Shown here one piece after another: positions 60,214 to 64,000 of a stretch of DNA of 64,000 nucleotides; position 1 is the first letter of the stretch; each line of letters begins with the position of its first letter. Both the position numbers and the translations under genes were made by a program. This DNA comes from Opisthorchis felineus (Eukaryota > Platyhelminthes > Trematoda > Opisthorchiida > Opisthorchiidae), in assembly GCA_004794785.1 (NCBI GenBank), contig SJOL01008406.1, forward strand, positions 53,971 through 117,970, read 5' to 3'. The notes below the pieces were generated by a model. The model was not told the DNA's origin, made no database searches, and saw only the letters and a list, made by a program, of their open reading frames with translations.

Positions 60214-63200
60214 CTGAAAGAAAAGATCCGAAAACACAAATTAATTCAATACTAGCTGGTGGATCAATTAGATGCGATTGCAACTGAATCAATTGAGCAA
60301 ACTTATATTGTGTCATGCTTTACTGTGAACAAATCGGACGCATTTCGGTTATTCCACTAGCAGATCAAATGTAGGTTAAATTCGAATCCAAGTAATGTGT
60401 TCTGGGGCCCACCATTGTGAATGTCACACTTTTTTAGGATAACTACTCGAAGGTGGATGCCATAATGTGGGCTCGATGAAGCGATGACAGTCTTTCGTTT
60501 GTTGACAGTATTTCAGGGATAAATCAGCCGTCATACCTACAGGTTTAGGATTTTGGATCTTTAGCCGTACCACGTCTGAATTACGAAATACCGTTTGCAT
60601 GGAAGACTCAGCTGAAGAACATCGAAAACGCTTAAACCAACTCGACTCTAAAGTGCACGATATCCTCAACCTGTCTATCCATTTTTTAATTGACCTTTGA
60701 ATACATTTAACTTACATTCTTACTAATGGTGCTGAAACCCTTTAAAAATGAAATAAATTGACACTTGAATCAATTGCCGAATAGTGCTGCTTCTTCAGTT
60801 AATGACTATCTTTCTGTTGGAATTCGAACACAAAGGCGTAATCCTTGCGTGATATTCCTGGCTCACTTCGCACAGTCTTATCAGATGCATACTACGGATT
60901 ACTGTGAAAAAATAAAAAAGGAAAACACTGGCATGTCAGCGATTTGCTCTACAATTTACCACGGTAGTCCCAATGAAATGAAAGCTGTTTCTGCCTGCAC
61001 ATGTCCAGCCTCTGTTTTGGAACTATTCTGTTTGCCGCGCAAACAAAATCGTTGAATGGCCGCGATGTTTGCTGTCAATCAGATGATGGGCAACTGCCGA
61101 AGCCGGCAGTGTAGAATGTGATCCTATTTGTTTTTGATGTTGTTTCTGTGTATCCGATTGGTCCAGCTGCCTTCGTAATTTACTAGTTCGCAAACGTTCA
61201 CTCACATTTGATCACCTTGTTTCAACTAAGCCGTCGAATCCTCTGACTCAATTCCTTGTTTTTTTCCACCTCCATTTTCAGAGCATTTGAAATTCACATT
61301 CAAAATTTCAGCGTTCAACACTGCGCAAGACTAACCAGGCGCAATAAAATTGCTCGGCGGCACTGCGTGTCGAGCTCCGTTAGTAATGAAAAGAGCGTTA
61401 CGATCAATGTGCTTACGACACGATAAGCTTCCGACTATTATCACGGACGACATCGCGTTGTGACTTTTGGCTGGAGGATGCACTCCACAGAGGAGATTCC
61501 TTTCACAAGAAAATATATAGCTGATGTCAACAGTACGGAGTAGACGTAAGATGGGCTTTATTTGTTTGAGCTTTTTTTCTCTTATCAGTTGTAAGCCGCA
61601 CCCGAAACGACGATTTGGTTCACTGTGAAGCTCATTTGGAGTGGTGTATTCAATAACTTTAGCTGATTTCATTCTTGTTTATGGTAGAGACAAATTTTTG
61701 TTTATGCTATGCCAGAAAAAATGGTGTGGGAGACTCAGAGACTTATCAGTGGTAACAGGCAAAGGAGATCAGTAGCTGTCTGACCTAAGCATGGGGTGGG
61801 TTAGTACAATGACGAACACTTTATATGCAGCAACATCCAAGTGGGCTATAAATTACCTAAGGAAGAACAGTCTGCAAAATTAAAACGTTGTACGAAATGG
61901 TTAGCTGCAGGATCTCATACGAGTCGATTGCGGGGCAAAACACAAGTGTAGTCCTTGGGAAGAAAGTTACTTTCGCAATTACCTATCATAGATGAAGACA
62001 CATCTGTCCATGTTAAGCAGATTGTAACTGCTGCACCAAGTCGAACCTATCCTGGTAATTGACTTAGACACACACTTTACGCGAAGTCTCACACTGGATT
62101 CTTCAATAAGCATGTATACTCCCATCCATGATGTTGTAAATCGGTGAGACCAGTGGGACAGATAGGTGTCTTTGGCTACGGATGAACAAGCACCCGCCAA
62201 GGTGCGCGCTAAAGCTTGTGTGATAGCATTCATCGAAAGAACAGTCCAGCTACATGTTTCCGACTGACTGTCCCAGAATCTGCTCTTCAAAATGTCGACG
62301 CGTTAGCGCATAGGTAGGATACAAAAAAATACACCACCAGTTTAGTTTCGGTGAAACGAACTTCCCTTCTTGATTGATTATCATTCCCTTCACTTCATGA
62401 CAGATCAGTTGGTTGAGCTCAGTCAATTATTCCGAATCTTGCTGGACACTCAAAACCACTGACTAGTGACATTCAGTGAGGCTTTGTTAGTTAGGACCAA
62501 GCAACCAGTGCTGTATACACAAACGACTGACACAAACAACCGGTTTGTGATTTTGGACTAATCGGCTTTTTTGTTTAAACAGAGAACTAAATGGACTGCC
62601 TAAAACAGTACGGTGCTTAAAATTTATATTCCCACTGAAAACTTGTCAGATATCAATGTCCCCCTTGTAACAACTTCATCTTCATAATGAACAGACATAA
62701 GTGTATGGTAAGTGCAACACACAAACAAGAATGTATCAGGCAGACGACATCTGAAAACAACGCAAGTTTCACAGACGTTATCAAGGTCGCTGTGTAGGAT
62801 GCAATAGCTGCCTACATTCTAAGTGAAAAATCAACTGATCAAAGTGCAGTCACAGTGAGTGAGGCATACCATGAATATCGGTGTTTTTCGAACCAGATCA
62901 TAGTTCGTTATGGAGATGAACAATGGCACGTCAATTTTGTGGCTACCAACAAAACGACACAACATACACTAGGCTAACCTGGTGCGATACCTTTTTGATA
63001 TTCTGCCGATTAACAAAAATACGGTACGTTTAACGAGTAACAGCCCAAAGGCGGTGTGCTTTTTTGCTTGCAGAGTAAACGAAGTTTTCTAGAAAGCCAG
63101 ATGTTAGGGTCTTACTTAACCCTCGAGAATGCAAGCAGTCCTTAAACAGATAAGTGAAAGCCTCCTTAAATAAGAGGACGCGTACACGACGAAGCATAAC

Positions 63201-64000
63201 AGTGATTAATGCATATCTGGTCTAGCCGCTGCACCTTGCTGCCCTACTGTATACTAATGATGTAGACCCCATCCGTTGGCCGATCGTTTGAAACGAAATT
63301 GCCAAAGTCCATGAAAAATGTGCCCACACAAAAGGAATAATATAATGAGGTAAACGAATGGATTACTGTTACCCAAGTGTCATGCTACTCATGGTGATTT
63401 TAACGACAAATAACAACTGTGTACAACTTGCTAACTGCAAACACGAAGATGATCACGAACACGTTGCTCACTTGTTGGAACAGCATTAGAATAAACATAT
63501 ATGAAATGGAATAAGACGGTATTAGAGGGATTAATCTAGCATCCACTGCAAACCTGAACAAAAAACCATCAGAGAATAGAAGACGGATAAACGTTAGCCT
63601 GGTAGTCCGAACAGTAAGTGACAGGACGCTCGTCTGCTGGGTCAGCAGTATGCTATCTCCTAAACAGATATTACCCGCGAGGAAAATGGAAGACCTTTGT
63701 TGCGTTCTTAAGATGGGTTAATGTGCATAGCTTCTAAGATCGCGAAGAAGCACATACAACAGACAGCTGTACCACGGCATCATCTGATGCTTCCTCCGAT
63801 GCATACTTAAATGAATGAAGGGCACCTACTACAAGCCACCACCGACACATATCATGCTCATACCCAACATCCAGTTTGAGCAGGTCTGGCGGAACACCAT
63901 TATTTCTGCCTAACACTTATGAACTTTACTGAACTTCAGATTTCATGATCTAATTTTTAGATTTCATATTAAAGGTGTTTTTGTGTATTCAAAACTCTCT
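60214..64000 (-). other. Sequence upstream of the first placed ABCB exon
   Basis: The preceding TMD1 exons were not found here by eye. The region holds the Penelope-like fragment at 61020-61680. It is read as intron of the ABCB gene continuing beyond the window. Confidence 0.55.
61020..61680 (-). mobile_element. Penelope-like element fragment
   Basis: Two consecutive open segments fit a Penelope-like protein. The upper one (61331-61672) reads KKLKQIKPILRLLRTVDISY, then HPPAKSHNAMSSVIIVGSLS, like the stretch between the reverse transcriptase and GIY-YIG. The lower one (61023-61205) ends SHSTLPASAVAHHLIDSKHR, like SxIAxHLLxxGH. A frame break separates them. It lies in the ABCB gene's sense, in its 5'-most intron here. 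Confidence 0.5.

Noticed and set aside
61979..62290. 103-codon - strand frame near the Penelope-like fragment
   Set aside because: I could not match it to reverse transcriptase motifs or to ABCB, so it is not called.
1..64000. CRISPR arrays, operons or bacterial-type genes
   Set aside because: Gene structure is eukaryotic throughout and the repeats are dispersed, not spacer-separated arrays.

Overview
The window reads as nuclear DNA of a flatworm, most likely a digenean trematode. Genes are split into many short exons with GT-AG introns of 0.3 to 6 kb. Introns and intergenic DNA are filled with decayed retroelements of kinds common in trematodes: RTE-like LINEs, a tRNA-derived SINE, Penelope-like elements, and repeats that carry hammerhead ribozymes. 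The species cannot be fixed from the sequence alone.

Four protein-coding genes can be supported. (1) The last two coding exons of proteasome subunit alpha type-1 (PSMA1) lie on the + strand at 5695-8644; the earlier exons were not found and are probably upstream of the window. (2) Cyclin H (CCNH) follows on the + strand at 12534-17332 with three recognised exons and a missing tiny first exon. (3) An orphan seven-transmembrane receptor of 312 residues occupies one open frame on the - strand at 21474-22412. (4) A full-size ABCB transporter (P-glycoprotein/MDR type) runs on the - strand from 60213 down to 23727. Fifteen exons were placed, encoding about 913 residues from the last helix of TMD1 through NBD1, the linker, TMD2, NBD2 and the stop codon. 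The N-terminal third was not found and is probably above position 64000.

Region by region: 1-5694 is mostly RTE-LINE wreckage in both orientations, with one SINE inserted inside a LINE and flanked by a 13-bp target duplication. 5695-8706 is the 3' end of PSMA1. 8707-12533 is intergenic, or holds the unfound first cyclin H exon. 12534-17402 is cyclin H. 17403-21473 is intergenic with Penelope-like and RTE pieces. 21474-22475 is the receptor and a possible promoter. 22476-23726 is intergenic with a piece of the hammerhead repeat. 23727-64000 is the ABC transporter with its introns.

The most interesting layer is a family of interspersed repeats, mainly in ABC transporter introns. Its members contain type I hammerhead ribozyme motifs with a minimal, self-complementary stem III. 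At least seven copies can be read; five are in the same sense as the ABC pre-mRNA. Two architectures occur: a tandem unit with a 307-bp period, and a monomer joined to a hairpin with 62-nt inverted arms. Most copies carry core mutations, so present-day activity is uncertain, but comparing copies recovers the full consensus fold.

The genes have unrelated roles: protein degradation, the CAK/TFIIH cyclin, signalling and drug or lipid efflux. No functional cluster is implied.
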